A stretch of DNA of 64,000 nt from Pyrenopolyporus hunteri (lineage: Eukaryota; Ascomycota; Sordariomycetes; Xylariales; Hypoxylaceae), in assembly GCA_902806595.1 (NCBI GenBank), contig CADCXC010000038.1, forward strand, positions 1,116,001 to 1,180,000. Reading direction: 5' to 3'. Both the position numbers and the translations under genes were made by a program. This document shows, piece by piece, positions 12,726-25,800 of the stretch. Positions within the stretch are counted from its first letter, which is position 1, and the number at the start of each line of letters is the position of its first letter. Under the pieces are notes generated by a model. That model did not search any database. It was not told the origin of the DNA and worked only from the letters and a program-made list of their open reading frames with translations.

Positions 12726-15700
12726 TTATAGCTGCCCATTCGCAATCTCCTTCTTAAAGATTCGAATGCCGAAGACGTCGTAGAAGGCAAATGGCTCGAG
12801 GACCTCTAAGTCTACCCTCGGCAACAGGTCATCCCCGTCGTCATCCTCGCTTGCGCTCGATGCGTCCCATTCTACCGGTGCAACTGGGTAGAGCCCATTG
12901 CTGGTATGGTCGTAATTTGAGCCGATAACAGGCTCCTTTCCCTTTTTTGAACTGCTATTTTGCTTCTTTGGGGCTTCCATCTTCCGGACGATCCTAACGG
13001 CCCGTTCATCGTCGCCCAGTGCAAGCCATTCAAGCTTTAGTTCAGGGTGGTAGCAGAGGGCGTCAACTATGAAACGGCGTGTCTCGCGCACGACGGAGTG
13101 GCATGCGTCTTCCGTTCGAAAAGTTACCAGCTGTAGCGCGCGGAGATTAACGAGACCAGCGATGCGCTGGATAAAAGCATGCTATATATCGTAAGCTGCG
13201 TCCGTGTAGAGTATCCCGGTTACCGATATACGCCCCCGATACTTACAATTGCGCGCATGCCCATAATCACAGCCAGTTCTTCGAGCATTTTCCCATGCTT
13301 ACATATGAGCTGGATCGTTTTCTCGTCGACATCCCAGGCGCCGTCGGCTTGGTTCTTGATCATGAGACGCTTAAGGGAACGTAAGTCTGTATGTGGAGAT
13401 TAATCGTTTGCTCACTTGGATTTACAACCAACGCAAAATTGTAAACAAGAAATAAAATAATCTGAGAGTAACTTACGCTTCTTCAGGATAAAATTCCTGA
13501 TCTGCTCAATGGTTGTGCCTGGATTTGGCGCGAAGCTCTCCGGTTTATGCTTGGGCGACCGTTGAAGCATGAACACTTCCTTGACACATTCAAGCTGGGA
13601 AACCAATTGTAGAAACTGTAGGCAGACGTCGTCGGTAAAGACCTTTCGCAAGGGAAGCGGCTTCAAGTTGTTCTCCTTTATCATCATGGCCCAAAATTTC
13701 TTTTGTTCGCCTACATTGAGTAGAGTAATCCGCTTTAGCACATGAAGGTCTATGGCTTTCCCTAATACCGAGGCCTTGATTGGCACATGATGGAGACTGA
13801 GAGAGTGAAGGCCGATCCCTCTCGTATCTCGTGCATATCTATGAGCTTTACTGATAAGCGTCCCCTTCCCATCCTCAATCGGGATAGTTTGGGCAGATTC
13901 GTTTTGGGCTCTTTCATCCGAGGAATTTATCTCCCGGAAAATATTATCCACGTCATGCTTGACAGATTCTAAATCAATCTGAGCCTTGGGTACTCCACCT
14001 TCAAGGCCCTCAGTGGGAGTGTCGATAAGAATCCCCTTGAGAAAGCGGTCAGCATCATTATTCCATTGAGGTATAACACCCCCCACGCCATTAGTATCAG
14101 GCAATCAAGGAGGTCCGTAATAGCTTTTCCTGATTACGCCACGGGGAGTAGCACTTACTTCTGAAGAGTGAACCGGTCCCTGAGACGGCACAGTATCCGC
14201 AGTGACTGTGTTCGCCTTATTAACCAGTTCCTCTATACCAGAGTCCAAAGACTCTAATCGGCGTTTGGCTTCTCTCATGCGATCATCGAAGTCAGGGGCG
14301 CGGATATCTACACGTATCTCATTGGTGAGGCCGTTAGCTTGCTTCTCGCACTGGGAGACTATGTCGTCAAAGCCGGCGGCATTAAGGACCTGAGCAATGC
14401 TATATCCTTTAGGTGCGCTACAAGGAGTAGCGCTTACTCTTGATGCTTCAACCACACCCTTCGAAGAAAGAATATCTGCCGTGCCTGTATCATCACTTGG
14501 CTGGAGTTCCGTAGCCAACTGCTCTTCGGGCACTTCAATATCAATATCATCAGGGTTAGCATCATATGGATCCTTCGGCTTTGATGAATAAGCTTTGAGT
14601 CCGACCTCGGGCGGTTGTAACTCATCGAACCCATCTGCGTTAGGACCTGGCTCAGGTTCTTTAGATGATGAGGGCAACTCGCCGTCATTGGTCATGTCTT
14701 GAGCCGAGGGGTTGGACTTGGCTTTGGACTCCTCAGAATTCACATATTTCTTCGCGGCCTTCGCAATCGTCTCCAGAGCGTTCTGTTGATCTAGAGATGT
14801 GAAATTGCTTGTGCCATTGACATGTGCCATCATGCGTTGGAAGATTCTATTAACTTCATTGATGAACTGTTGCCCCTCATCTGAAGTAGGCCGTTCCTCA
14901 GTATCATCTTTCCTTTCGTCTTCTTTTTTGTCCTCGATGGCTACATGTGAGTTCCCTTGTGGCGGTTCCACTTCAAATATACGACCTAAGACCGACTCCT
15001 GCGCCTTTCGTGCTTCTTGCGCGCGGAATGCCTTTGCAGGGCCGTTATCTTCGTAATCAGCAGTCGGAGAAATGGGCCCAACTTGGAATTCGTCGTCTTC
15101 AGATTCATCCAGTTCGGTATCCGTGTAGGGCTTTCTTGCTTGCATGGCCAGATTGCTTGAGAAAGAAAGTTTCATCTTTCGCAAAGTAGACGAAGAGTTA
15201 CGTATGCAGGCCTGAATCTCAGGTATCACGTCAAGGCTGTCTATATCAAGGACGCCCAAGCTTTCAAGATTTTTGAATCCCGCGATTGTCGGCGGTTCCT
15301 TGGAGTCGGATGACCTCTTCAAACTTCTATTCTTCCCGGATGGTTTGGGGTCTGGGGGTGGAATTGTAGGAATTGTGCCTGTAAGAGGGCCATAAATCGT
15401 GACGGGTGCGATTACGGCACCACCCGCATTGGTCCATATGGTTGGACCAGCATCCACGTCATACCCAGTATAGTACGGATTGGAAGATGTGAGAGGTGGA
15501 GGAGGCTGATAGAGAGACGGCCCGGCCTGTAGACGCAGATGAAGGTGCCTCAAAGATTTGATGCCATGTAGTGCTTTATAGACCGCTCTGCTAAGCTCGA
15601 CCCGGATATTCCATCTGAAGGTATCAAGCGACCGGGCTTTTCTCAGGGTAAGAAGTAGCAGTGTATTCATGAACTTTCCACAGCTGACGCTAGCAAGATA

Positions 15701-16162
15701 TGATTTATAGGCAGTCTCGGCCCTTTCACCGACGCTAAGCGTGTCGAGCGAAAGTTCTCTCAAGTGCTTCGCATAGTTGTAGTCACTCGTAACGAAAGTC
15801 TCCAAGCCGCCCGCAAGCCCGTCGATGGGAGAATCGAAATAGTGATCATCTTCGTCGGGGAAGACGATGTGGAAGTTTCGGTAAAGCTGAGCGGCTGCGA
15901 GGTCGCGGAAACGCTTGCAGACTAGGGCGAGGCAAACCCAGTCGGCTTGATGACACTAAGCACGGTAGATAGCCATTAGCAATAGACTCTACTACTAGCA
16001 AAAAGACAACGCCGCCCACTACAAATTAGAACGTACTTGGCCACAGATCTCCTTTAAGATCTCGTCGGGTAAGTCGAGAATATTTATCGGTGCCCTACGA
16101 CCCGTACGATAATTGTGAGGGTTACTATTAAGCGCCATAGGATTTACCCTGCGAGCCGACAT
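12726..16162 (-). CDS. F-box protein with LRR-like repeats
   Basis: Predicted substrate-recognition subunit of an SCF ubiquitin ligase, about 1025 aa. Proposed exons: 16162-16037, 15955-14159, 14035-13477, 13386-13247 and 13181-12726. The F-box sits at residues ~27-65 across intron 1: NILDLPDEILKEICGQ joined to ADWVCLALVCKRFRDLAA. Leucine-rich units follow (HLRELSLDTL, SLRHLHLRLQ, NLESLGVLDI, HLRSLKRLMI, NLRALQLVTF), interrupted by a long acidic, Ser/Thr/Pro-rich linker (residues ~200-650). Intron 2 (14158-14036) is inferred because the frame otherwise meets a TGA at about 14105. It starts GTAAGT, has a GCTGAC branch point and ends CAAG, and its 123 nt keep the frame. If it is not spliced, the protein ends at that TGA. 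Target proteins unknown. Confidence 0.8.
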
Positions 16163-18553
16163 TTCGGTTGATTTGAATACGAATTCCGATAGTGAATAAC
16201 GAGTAGAAGGGCGTTCCTGCTCTGGCCGCGGCGTTAAGCCTTACCGTCGCATGCGATTTGCTGTATGCGACAGGGTGGATGGAGAACTGGGTTGACGTCG
16301 CCGGTCAGACCAAGGTGGCAGATTGGATAGTATTATGAATCCGGAATCATTTGAGGGTATATTAGGATGAATAGTAGCGATCCCTACTATCGGTTGCTGA
16401 GAATGTAATGCTGACTTGAGAATCTTCCATTCAAGCCGGACGTAGGTAAGGGAGGGGAGATGGAGGAGATGGAGAAGATGGAGGGGCAGAGTGAGGTAGG
16501 TACACAGGAGGTACCCTGTTCAATCATTGGTCATCTATCGTCAACCACTGGTTTGCCAACTTGAGGTGGGAGGAGGTAAAGAAAAGAGAAGGGAGAAGAG
16601 GTTATACTATGTTGATTTACTCGGTAAGTGCCTAGATCAAGAGACCCGACCGCGAGTTCGGCCCTCCCTTAAGACTGAGAGAAAGAAGAGGCAGGCAGGT
16701 GAGATGGGCTTAGTATTACTACCTCCGATTCATGTCGTGTAGAATCGGGCTTACATCGAGGACAATCGAGTATTAACGGCAAGAACCCCACCGGTGTTGT
16801 AACACAGCTTGGAGGAGAAACTCCCCATGTCCTAGCTAGGAGCTACCGCATGTACCGGTACTTAACTCTTGGCTGAAAGATGTGGGGGTACGGCCCTTGA
16901 ATCCCCTCGTCATATGGCGTGTAGTAGGTATATATACCTACCTACCTAACATAGGTAGGGACATAGGGGCGGATATCTGGTAAGCAAGGAAGAATTGAAC
17001 CTCGACTTTCCAATCACATAGAAAGGGGACATGACTCTCATACAAACCTACCTAGGTGGTACCTATACACGTGTGGACACGTAGTAGACGTACTTACCTT
17101 GTGTTGAGTATTTTATTTCACATTGCGTATCTAGGTACATAGTACCTAGGGAAGGACTAAGGGCCATCGGGATTCTGATTGGGCGTTAGGGATGTGCGTG
17201 AACAGCTTAGATTGCTAACGGCAGGTGGACGGCGATCGGTACGCTAACCGAAACTCTATCAGGGTCCATGACAAGCCACTTAAGGAACTTATATAGACAC
17301 AGAACAGCCGTTGCGTCCCGGGGAATAAGACATATTCATATACGTTCTAAATTACAATTACAAGCAGAGGTTTATCCGCCCCAATGATTTATGGAGGAAA
17401 ACAAGCCCGGAAAGTTAAGAGACACTACTTAACCGACACACCATAACGAACCACACGTAACATACATACCCTTTTTAGATGAGTTATGAAGATCACAAAC
17501 GTCTTGGATATATGACTTATACCTACCTAGGTAACCATCAATACTACCTGTATACACATTCAGAACTAAACAGTCCAGGAATCGGGATGATGAGAGTCGA
17601 CAGAGTTAAAGAACTACTAACGATGAATTTATAATAGAAATAGTTTTTCCCGAAGTACGACCTGGTAATAATGAATATTTTTGAAGGTCAGCTGGTCGCA
17701 ACTTGGGAAGAACAAAAAGAGAAACGAATAAGAGATAGCAACGCCGGAGACATTTCAAATCTTATAATAGTACCTCAGTCAAGGATCGCACCTAATAGAA
17801 GCGTATGCTACCCATGGAATATGAAAGGGAAGCCCGTCTATGTGATGGGAAATCGAAAATCTCCATTTCAAGATTCCCAGCGTCCTGGGAACCCCCGGCT
17901 AGAAGCACTGAGCCTACCTTATTCGCACCGGGCCTAAGCATCAAGACTAGCACCAATCGGTGTATTAGCTCCCCTCTTATCCGCTATGATTTACAGCGGT
18001 GGTCCCTAACCTACCCTAGGCCCATACATATTAGGTACCTACCACATATGATTAGCACGCGAGGGGTGGCCCGAAGGATCGTCGCCCCCCGCTTCGCAGG
18101 GCTGTGCCTAGTAGGTGATGTGCCTAGCGATGTTGCCGCTATGCCGCTACGCCGCGGTGTCGCTGCGCCTCGATCTTCGTTAAAACCTACAAGAAACCGT
18201 AACACGTAACTACATCTAACCGTACCAGCCTTCGTTCATTTCATGTTTCTAACAGATTGGGTTCAACCTCCGGCGCGATGTGCTCGACTCTATCTCGCAT
18301 GTTTCCACTCATTTCGTCCACCTTACACTTCTAGTATCGTGGCGTGGTAATCGCTTCAATATTGATTCGCCCTCGTTTTCGATTCCTTCCAGCAGCCAAA
18401 TCTTTTTTGAGTTAGAATCTTGTTCATTGGCCTTTTGTACGGACTCCGCGAACTTAACCCACCATACGCCTCGATTAGACGGAAATAGCGTCTCTCCAAC
18501 CACTTAGTTCAGCGTTCAGCTCCAAGTAATATAGTCCCATTGGCTACTTCGAT
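16163..18553. other. Divergent intergenic region, F-box / transglutaminase-like gene
   Basis: About 2.4 kb with dense palindromic ACCTAGGT and GGTACCTA motifs, notably at 16925-16960, 17048-17068, 17128-17155 and 17518-17535. The purine-rich tract at 16440-16500 (GGAGATGGAG repeats) and a TATATATACC run are low-complexity. No gene recognised; promoters of both neighbours should lie here. Confidence 0.55.
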
Positions 18554-20622
18554 ATGGCCGAAGTCGAAGAGCCCAAGTTCAATTCCCTTGCGGATCGCAT
18601 CGCAGCCCTGAATAAGCAGAAAAACTTCACAACTCCTCCTCCATCGACAAAACGACCCCCTCCGCCCCCTCCCCCTGGGCCCGGGAAGCCTCCGCCCCAA
18701 GTTCCGGCTTCGAATACTAATGGCGTTGCTTCTTCGCAAAGTCCGGGCATACCTCCTCGGCCACAAAAGCAAAATCCACCGAGTCTACCGCAACGATCCA
18801 ATACCTCAGAGCATGCTTCCGAGGCGCCCCAGACCAGTTTAGGACGTGATGCGCCGCCGCCACTCCCGAACCGCAAGAATTCGACTCAACCTTCTCCTGC
18901 TTTGCCAACACGGCGACCATCAGCACAACCGCTACCCGGCAGGAGAGGCTCCAATTCATCAGAAGTGTCTCATATATCGAATATCTCGAATCTCTCGTCG
19001 AATCCTGTTTCTTCCCGCACGAGCACCGCGTCGACCGAGGCCCAACCCGCGCGAAGAGTTCTCGCTCCGACCCTAGACCAAGCCAAGTTGCCGCCTCTTC
19101 CCCCGTCGAGAAAGGAAAGGGAGGCGCAGGCGGCTAAAGAAGCCGCTGAAAAAGAGGGAACCCAGGTCATCAAGGCGCCTCTCGTATCTACCCGATCAGC
19201 CCCGGCGGTCCCCCACGTTGGATCGCAACCCGGCCTACCACCTAGGCTGCCGTCTAGGCCCGCGCATTCGCAAGCCGACGACAATCCTTCCTCGGTGCCA
19301 CGCCGTCTCCCTCCTCCACCTGCAGAATTCGTGCGCCCTGCGACGACCTTCGAGTCGTTCCGAAAGCCTCCGGTGCCCGGTCCAAGACCTAGCAAAGAGG
19401 AGGCGCCGCCAGTGCCGGTCAGCTCTCGACCGACCTTTGCAGCAATCGACGCGGTCGCCGTGCGTAAGACCGCAGACTGTCTCATTTGCCGGGATTTCTC
19501 AGCCCCGGATAGCGTAGCGGCGCAGTATCCTAGCCATTCGCTTCCCAGACACGACCCAGTCGGTTACCTAGCAAACGTCCTCTGTTCTCGCTTCCCATCA
19601 CCCACCGATAAAGCAAGGGCAATCTTTACATGGTGCCATCACAATATCGCGTATAACGTAGAGGAGTTCTTTGGAAAGTGTATCAAGGGTAGAAGTGTAG
19701 ATGAGACCATATTTTATGGTAAGGCCGTTTGCCAGGGTTATGCGGAAGTATACCGAGCCATTGCCGAGCGCGCTGGTTTACAATGCGTCCTGGTAAGCGG
19801 CCACGGGAAGGGTTATGGTTATACGCCTCTCGGGAAAGGCGAGCGTCCTCCTCCTAAAGACCCCACAGGCCGTACGTACCTCCCAATTCTTCAATTTACC
19901 CACACGACGTTGTGGATCCTCTCGAAGAGTAAGAGTAATGAATGCTAACTCGAACCACTCCAGACGCCTGGAACGCAGTATGTATAGACAACGGAGAGTG
20001 GAAACTTCTCGACGCGTGCTGGGGCGCGGGCTCGGTAGGCGACCAGCAATATCATAAGCACTTCACACCCGAGATGTTCACCCTGAGCAACGATCTCTTT
20101 GGACTCAAGCACTTCCCTCGGGACGAGCGATACTTCTTTCGAAACGACGGTCGCATCCCTACCTGGGAGGAGTATATTATCGGGCCGGTCAAAGCTGAAG
20201 GAGCTCAGTTTTACGGTACAGCGACGGAGGAGGGCATCTCCGAGTTCAACTTTAGCCCTGCGGAGAAGCACATCCCCGTATATAGCGGTGAAGTCGTGCG
20301 GTTCCAGGTTTCCAAGGTCTGCGAACATTGGATCCCCGAGAAGCACGGTAAGGGTAAAAGTTATCTGCTTCTCATGAAAATCCACGGGTTAGACGGTAGG
20401 AAAGAAGACTTGGTGCCATTAGAGACGGATGGGTTCTGGTGGTGGACGGATATCCCGGCGAGGGACTTGGGAGCTCCTGGGCAAAGCATCTTTTTATACG
20501 CACTGGCCACGCTCAATAACAAGGACGCGAGAGGCGTTACTAAGGAGGAGTACTACCGAACGAAAAATAGCGGGTGCTATAGCATGAGTTGGGCGATCTA
20601 TATCAAGTGGGAGCTAGTATAA
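18554..20622 (+). CDS. Proline-rich transglutaminase-like protein
   Basis: Predicted cytoplasmic protein of about 658 aa. Two exons: 18554-19871 and 19964-20622; the 92-nt intron has GTACGT, a GCTAAC branch point and CAG. Residues 1-300 are disordered and proline-rich, beginning FNSLADRIAALNKQKNF, then a polyproline run (PPPPPPPGPG) and many PPLP/PPRP-like SH3-ligand motifs. From about residue 320 comes a conserved fungal region and a transglutaminase-like core: Cys393 in AVCQGYAEVY, His440 in HAWNAV and Asp456 in WKLLDACWG, so the Cys-His-Asp triad is intact. The intron splits the His codon. A C-terminal beta-rich domain ends at YIKWELV. Related fungal proteins include kyphoscoliosis-peptidase-like and Cyk3-like cytokinesis factors, but no SH3 domain is visible here. 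Role in actin or septum assembly is inference. Confidence 0.85.
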
Positions 20623-21423
20623 AGGTACCTATCCATACGTTGGGTCGAATTTTAGATGAGATGGCGGGCTTGACGAACTGTATATCCGGCGGGCTACGGG
20701 GGTATCTACGCACTCACGATGTTTAATGACCCCTGGGCCGCTTTATTCATGATTATTGTTCAAATCTAGGATCGATGTATGAGCATAACGTGTTATGTGA
20801 TAAGTATCTGAACCGGGATATAACTTGAGTTATAGGAATGAACCTCTTGGGTATGATATAACTCGAAAGTTATTAGAAGGGGCCAGTTACTCGTTATATT
20901 GCAGTTGAATTGTCATACTATAACATATCATCACCATAACTACAACTAGGTATTGGATGTTTCGAGGTCATGCAGTGGAGCGTCGTGGGCAGGTCGGTGT
21001 CTAGCGAAGGTTGTATTCCCGACTTGGAGGGGTGGAGGGGTTATCGTTTTCGGGGTTGACCTTGACGTTAATCTTCTCTTAGATTCAACTTCAAGTCCTA
21101 TAGCTCAAGCTGACACTAGCCCAAGATTATAGATAATTGAGACAATCTTCCCCCTCCATAGCATGTTATGGTATAACATAGATACTTACCTATCTTTATA
21201 TATAGCGAATTCGGCATGCTAAATATCTTAGTCATTACATGCTCGGGTAGATGTTGTCGATCGTTTGTGGCTTGGCGTATCCAATCTCCGATTTGCGTAG
21301 CTAGCTCAGCTCCATTCTTCCCAACGCCATTTTTTTGCTCTTAGGAATCTTACGTGCTCTCTTATGGCCCAACCAGCTCAATCAACCTCATTGTAAAAGG
21401 AGCATCATTGTGCCAAATCTGCC
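20623..21423. other. Intergenic, promoter of ZIP transporter
   Basis: About 0.8 kb with no gene. The 20815-20880 and 20920-21185 stretches contain repeated GATATAACT and ATAACATA words and small palindromes such as TAACTTGAGTTA. Promoter sites for the downstream zinc transporter probably lie here, but I cannot assign a specific operator. Confidence 0.5.
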
Positions 21424-22835
21424 ATGGGAGCGACGCGTCCGAATAGCTGGGGCTTACTGCTCTTTTTCGGGCTTACTTTCGTGTCTTGTGTCTTAGCAGA
21501 TCGGAGCTCCGAGAAAGTGTCGCGTGCCTCTTTGAGCTTGGACGAGCTCGAGGAGAAGCTTCAGGTTTGCTCTTCCTAAGGAATAATACGTATCTGAACT
21601 CTTAGTCTAACGTATTGTCAGACTTGCGCAGTCGTGCAAGACCTCAACGACGAAAAACTTGCAGGCGCCTCTGAGACCTCGACCTTGACCTCGCAGATAT
21701 TCTCGGTCCTATTCCCCGGCAGCCCGGCCGTGAACGCCCTCCTTGCGACCCTCTACATCTCGGGACCGCCTAACTTCCTCTTGGCACTATGCCCGCCCAA
21801 TATCGATCCTTCCTCCCTTTCGGTGATGGTAGCATTTGCCGTAGGAGGCCTGCTTGGCGACACGCTCTTCCACTTGCTGCCCGAGATCTTCCTCGGCGAG
21901 GATAGCCCCGAACACGTCCGATTCGTCCTCGTCGAACCTAACCGCAACCTCCTCTTGGGCGTCGCTATCATGGTCGGCTTCATGACGTTTGTGGCTATGG
22001 ATAAGGGACTACGGATAGCTACGGGTGGGGAAGGACACGAACATAGTCATGGGAGCCACTCCCACGAGACGGAGAAGACGACGGCTTCCTCGACCTCGGT
22101 AGACGTCTCGGGTACGGAGGTTACGAAGCGCAGAAAGGGTGGCAAGGATGACGCCAAAGCCAGCAAGCAGGAGGTGGAAAAGGAGGTAAATCCTAGCGCC
22201 AAATTGGGCGGCTATCTCAACTTGATGTGAGTATATGATTCCCGTAAAGTCGGTTTATATTCAAGGTCGCTTATCTTCATGTGTAGAGCCGACTTCACGC
22301 ACAATATTACGGACGGGCTCGCGATGTCAGCGTCATTCTACGCCTCGCCTACTATCGGCGCTACGACTACGGTAGCGGTGTTCTTCCACGAAATCCCCCA
22401 TGAAGGTGAGCAGCCGGTTACACGCCGGTGATTTCTAAACCATGGCAAAAACTGACACTCTTCCCAGTTGGTGATTTCGCCTTACTCGTACAGTCCGGTT
22501 TCTCGAAACGCGCGGCGATGGGCGCTCAATTCGTCACCGCCTTAGGAGCCCTCCTAGGAACGGTAATTGGCATCGCCGTCCAAGAATTCGGCGGTGGGAA
22601 CGCGGACGGGGACAGCATCGGTATAACCGAAGGGATCTGGGGCACCAGTCTCACGTATGGAGATCTACTGCTCCCTTTCACCGCAGGAACGTTCTTGTAC
22701 GTCGGCACAGTGGCTGTGATTCCGGAGTTATTGGAGACCGGCTCGAACAAGGCGGTTGAGCTTCGGAAGATGCTCGTGCAGTTTGCTGCTATCGCGTTAG
22801 GCGCCGGAATTATGCTTTATATTTCGTGGGATTAA
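21424..22835 (+). CDS. ZIP-family zinc transporter, KE4/LIV-1 type
   Basis: Predicted zinc transporter of the endomembrane system, about 410 aa, moving Zn2+ toward the cytosol. Four exons: 21424-21564, 21622-22226, 22287-22405 and 22468-22835. A signal peptide is visible at residues 6-25 (WGLLLFFGLTFVSCVLA). Helices follow, with GLLGDTLFHLLPEIFLG early on and a cytosolic His-rich loop (GHEHSHGSHSHE), a typical metal-sensing loop. The paired metal-site helices are conserved: DFTHNITDGLAMSASFYA and FFHEIPHEVGDFALL, the latter carrying the HExPHE signature of the LIV-1/KE4 group. The introns fall within these conserved helices and join cleanly. The closest characterised relatives are ER/Golgi transporters such as yeast Yke4 and human SLC39A7. 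The start ATG is chosen because it gives the signal peptide. Confidence 0.93.
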
Positions 22836-25800
22836 TCATCGGACTTGTTAGATTGAACGGCATAGATTGGATTGCTAGGTATAGAACAGGGATCTTGCAG
22901 TCAAACGACTTCATGCATCTTTAGGATACACTTGCATTCCACGAGAGTCATAGACGAAGAGAAAATACTGAACCAGTCTTCTCAATATTGATGAGCCGTT
23001 TCGATCTTTCATATGCCGTTCATCGACCACGTTGACAGCGATGTCAGGGACCTTTCGTGATTTCGTCGACTATACCAGCTGCCAAAGCGGAATTTACCAT
23101 CCCTCGACGAAAGGGAAAATATATCCCATCACCAGACTCGCTCGATGCCTACGATACCCGTTAGAAGCCGTGATGGATACCACGCCGCATCTGCGCGGTG
23201 GAGAATATCAATCAATTAAAAAGGGAGTTCACGGGATGCCAAGAAGATCTAGGATCGCAGCCCGTTCCTGCATCCACAAGTCCCGTTTTAATATATAGGG
23301 CAAACGGTTCTAGACCTTGGGATTCACAACGCTTTGATTATCAGATCACTCCACGTGGTTACACGAACATCCGAAACATCGAGAGATGATTGTATGCCTT
23401 CGTCTCCTTGGGGCGGATGCGTCCGAGGTGGGCGAGTACATTAGGTAAAGAAAGCCTCATCTGCCTGACGCTGGTGGTGTGAAACCATCTGTGTGTATAT
23501 ATGCCGGCCACATGATGGACTTCAAAATATACCCCTCTATTACGAAGGGAGGAATAACATACCTACCTACCTTACATACCTATGTACGTAGGTATATATG
23601 TACTTCGCAGAGAGGATACTTGTATTTCCCACCTTTTTTCAGGTGGTTGGTCGGGTTGACGTTTGGTTGGTTGCTTATTTCGTTTAGGGGCTGGGTTGTC
23701 AAAGGTGGAGGACCGAAATCGGAGACGAGATTACTTAGGTAAGCTTATAAGGTCGACTACTTCCACAAGGTACCTACTTTTAACCGTACTTTTAACTAGA
23801 AACTAGAAACGCCTTGAAATGTGGTTCGTACCCAAAGAATTGTCTAAAATCCGCAAGACATAATTCCCGGGATGGGCAATCTTATGGCTCTTTCGGCCAG
23901 TTCTGCCAGCATAGCATTCCAATGTCGCGCAACCTAACAGTACAATACAGGTTAGGTAAGAAATACGGCGTATAGTATATAGACGTACTTTATATACCTG
24001 GTTATGTAAAATAGGTACCTAGGTATGTAAGGTAGGTAGTTTATGGTGGACTCATGCCGCTTTAAGCATCGTTGGCTCACGACCCTAGAAGCAATCCTAT
24101 AGTACTGGGGAATCACGCCTTCAGTTGCTAATACAAACATCATCGGTCCAATCAGCGTTGCGCCATGAATCCAATTAATGCCATCATCTAAGGGGAATCA
24201 ATCCGTCGGTGTCGCGAACGAATCGTAGAACGCCATGAAGAATCAAGGAGGACTATTCAAGCTAATAATCGTCTTTTGGTTCTATTCTAAATACTTCTTT
24301 CATTGGATTATTCAGCATCATTGATTATAATATACCTACCTAGGTATGTATTCAAACATCTACTATTCTTATAGTTACAACTGCTAGGCTAACTCAGGCT
24401 TGCTACATGTACTATATAGCACGTATATAATCCACCCAGGCATAGAGGGAATGAAGCTCCGTCATGACTCCTCGATCGAGATTAGTGGGCACGTTCTGTT
24501 TAGGTATTCCCGATTCAGTAATTGACATGTCCCAAGACAGGATGCGATAGGTTGAGAGACAAGGTCTTTAGTGAACTAGCGCATGTCAAAGATAAGCTGG
24601 AAGGGCGCGCGATTGCACCATGCTGATGGTACCCAGAGCTACCGGGGTGAGGGGCTAGGTATGTGGTCTCAGCCCCCGGGGCTATATAGAGCGGTCAACT
24701 TTTAGTGGCTACCCACCTACCTACCCGCCTAGATTTAAAGCTAGAGCTGTGGAAATAGAAGGTCAGGAGCTAGCCCGTACCCCCTCCATGGGGCGCCCTA
24801 ATGGAGCACGCACGTCCCAGTAAAATAAAACATGAACAACTTTTTACGTCTCCCAATTGTCATCTAAAGAACAACAAGCCGAGCACGGCATTTGGTGCGA
24901 GCCGCAGTACGCCAGCCCCCAAATTTGACCGTAGAAGCTTCTCATTGATAGATTATGACACACATCGACGTTGTCATAATTGCACGACATGCTGATATCT
25001 AATCGTGTAGTGTACAATACAGTACGCAGGCGGTACCGCAAAGGCGCGCAAATTTCTCGAAGACTGGAACGCGGTCTTTCGCTGCTCCACCGGCAATAGC
25101 TACAACCTGTTACGTACGATAATTGGATACTCTCCCTTTGGAGGTAAAGCTTCGTGATGGTCACCTTTAGAGGTAAAGTTACCTACGATGCGGCCGCCTT
25201 TGGAGCCAAGCGCGCATAGTCACAAGAATTTTTACTCCCTCCCCCCTTCGGCCTCTCCCCTCCCCCCTCCTTGTTCCCTGGGCCCAAGACCCTAAATTAA
25301 TTCAATAAAAATAAGAAGAGAGGAGAGAAGAGAAAAAACTGCAGACCCAGTTGACAGGTGGATGGCGCTTTTGCAATGGCGCGATAACCCCTGCCTTGGG
25401 CAGATCCGTCCCCATGTCAGGCCACCAGGGTCTTCTACGATCAAAAGACATGAAGGGCGGAACGGTCTAATATCTAAGACTCTGTTACGTCAGAACGGAG
25501 ATGCTCCGTGACAACTATCTTTTATCACTAACACATTCAAGGGCGTGTCTACGCAAAAGCCCTACTTTAGTTTAAAGTGACTCAACTACAATCGTTATAC
25601 CAAATAGGTCCCAGATGGACTCGTGGATACCCGGTTAATTCCCTTGACCAGCAGTCGTATAAGTCGTCCGGGTTCCCCATCACAGCCTCTATAATCTGGG
25701 GCCCCCCCTTTGCATCCCGTTAATATAACAAACGTCGTGCCGCTATCACGAAAAACAACAAATACGGCCATTAATATAGCGAGCCCTACATCAATGTTGA

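Noticed and set aside
14104..14110. F-box gene as a pseudogene because of an internal TGA
   Set aside because: A canonical GTAAGT...GCTGAC...AAG intron of 123 nt spans the stop and keeps the frame, so splicing is the simpler explanation; still listed as a finding.
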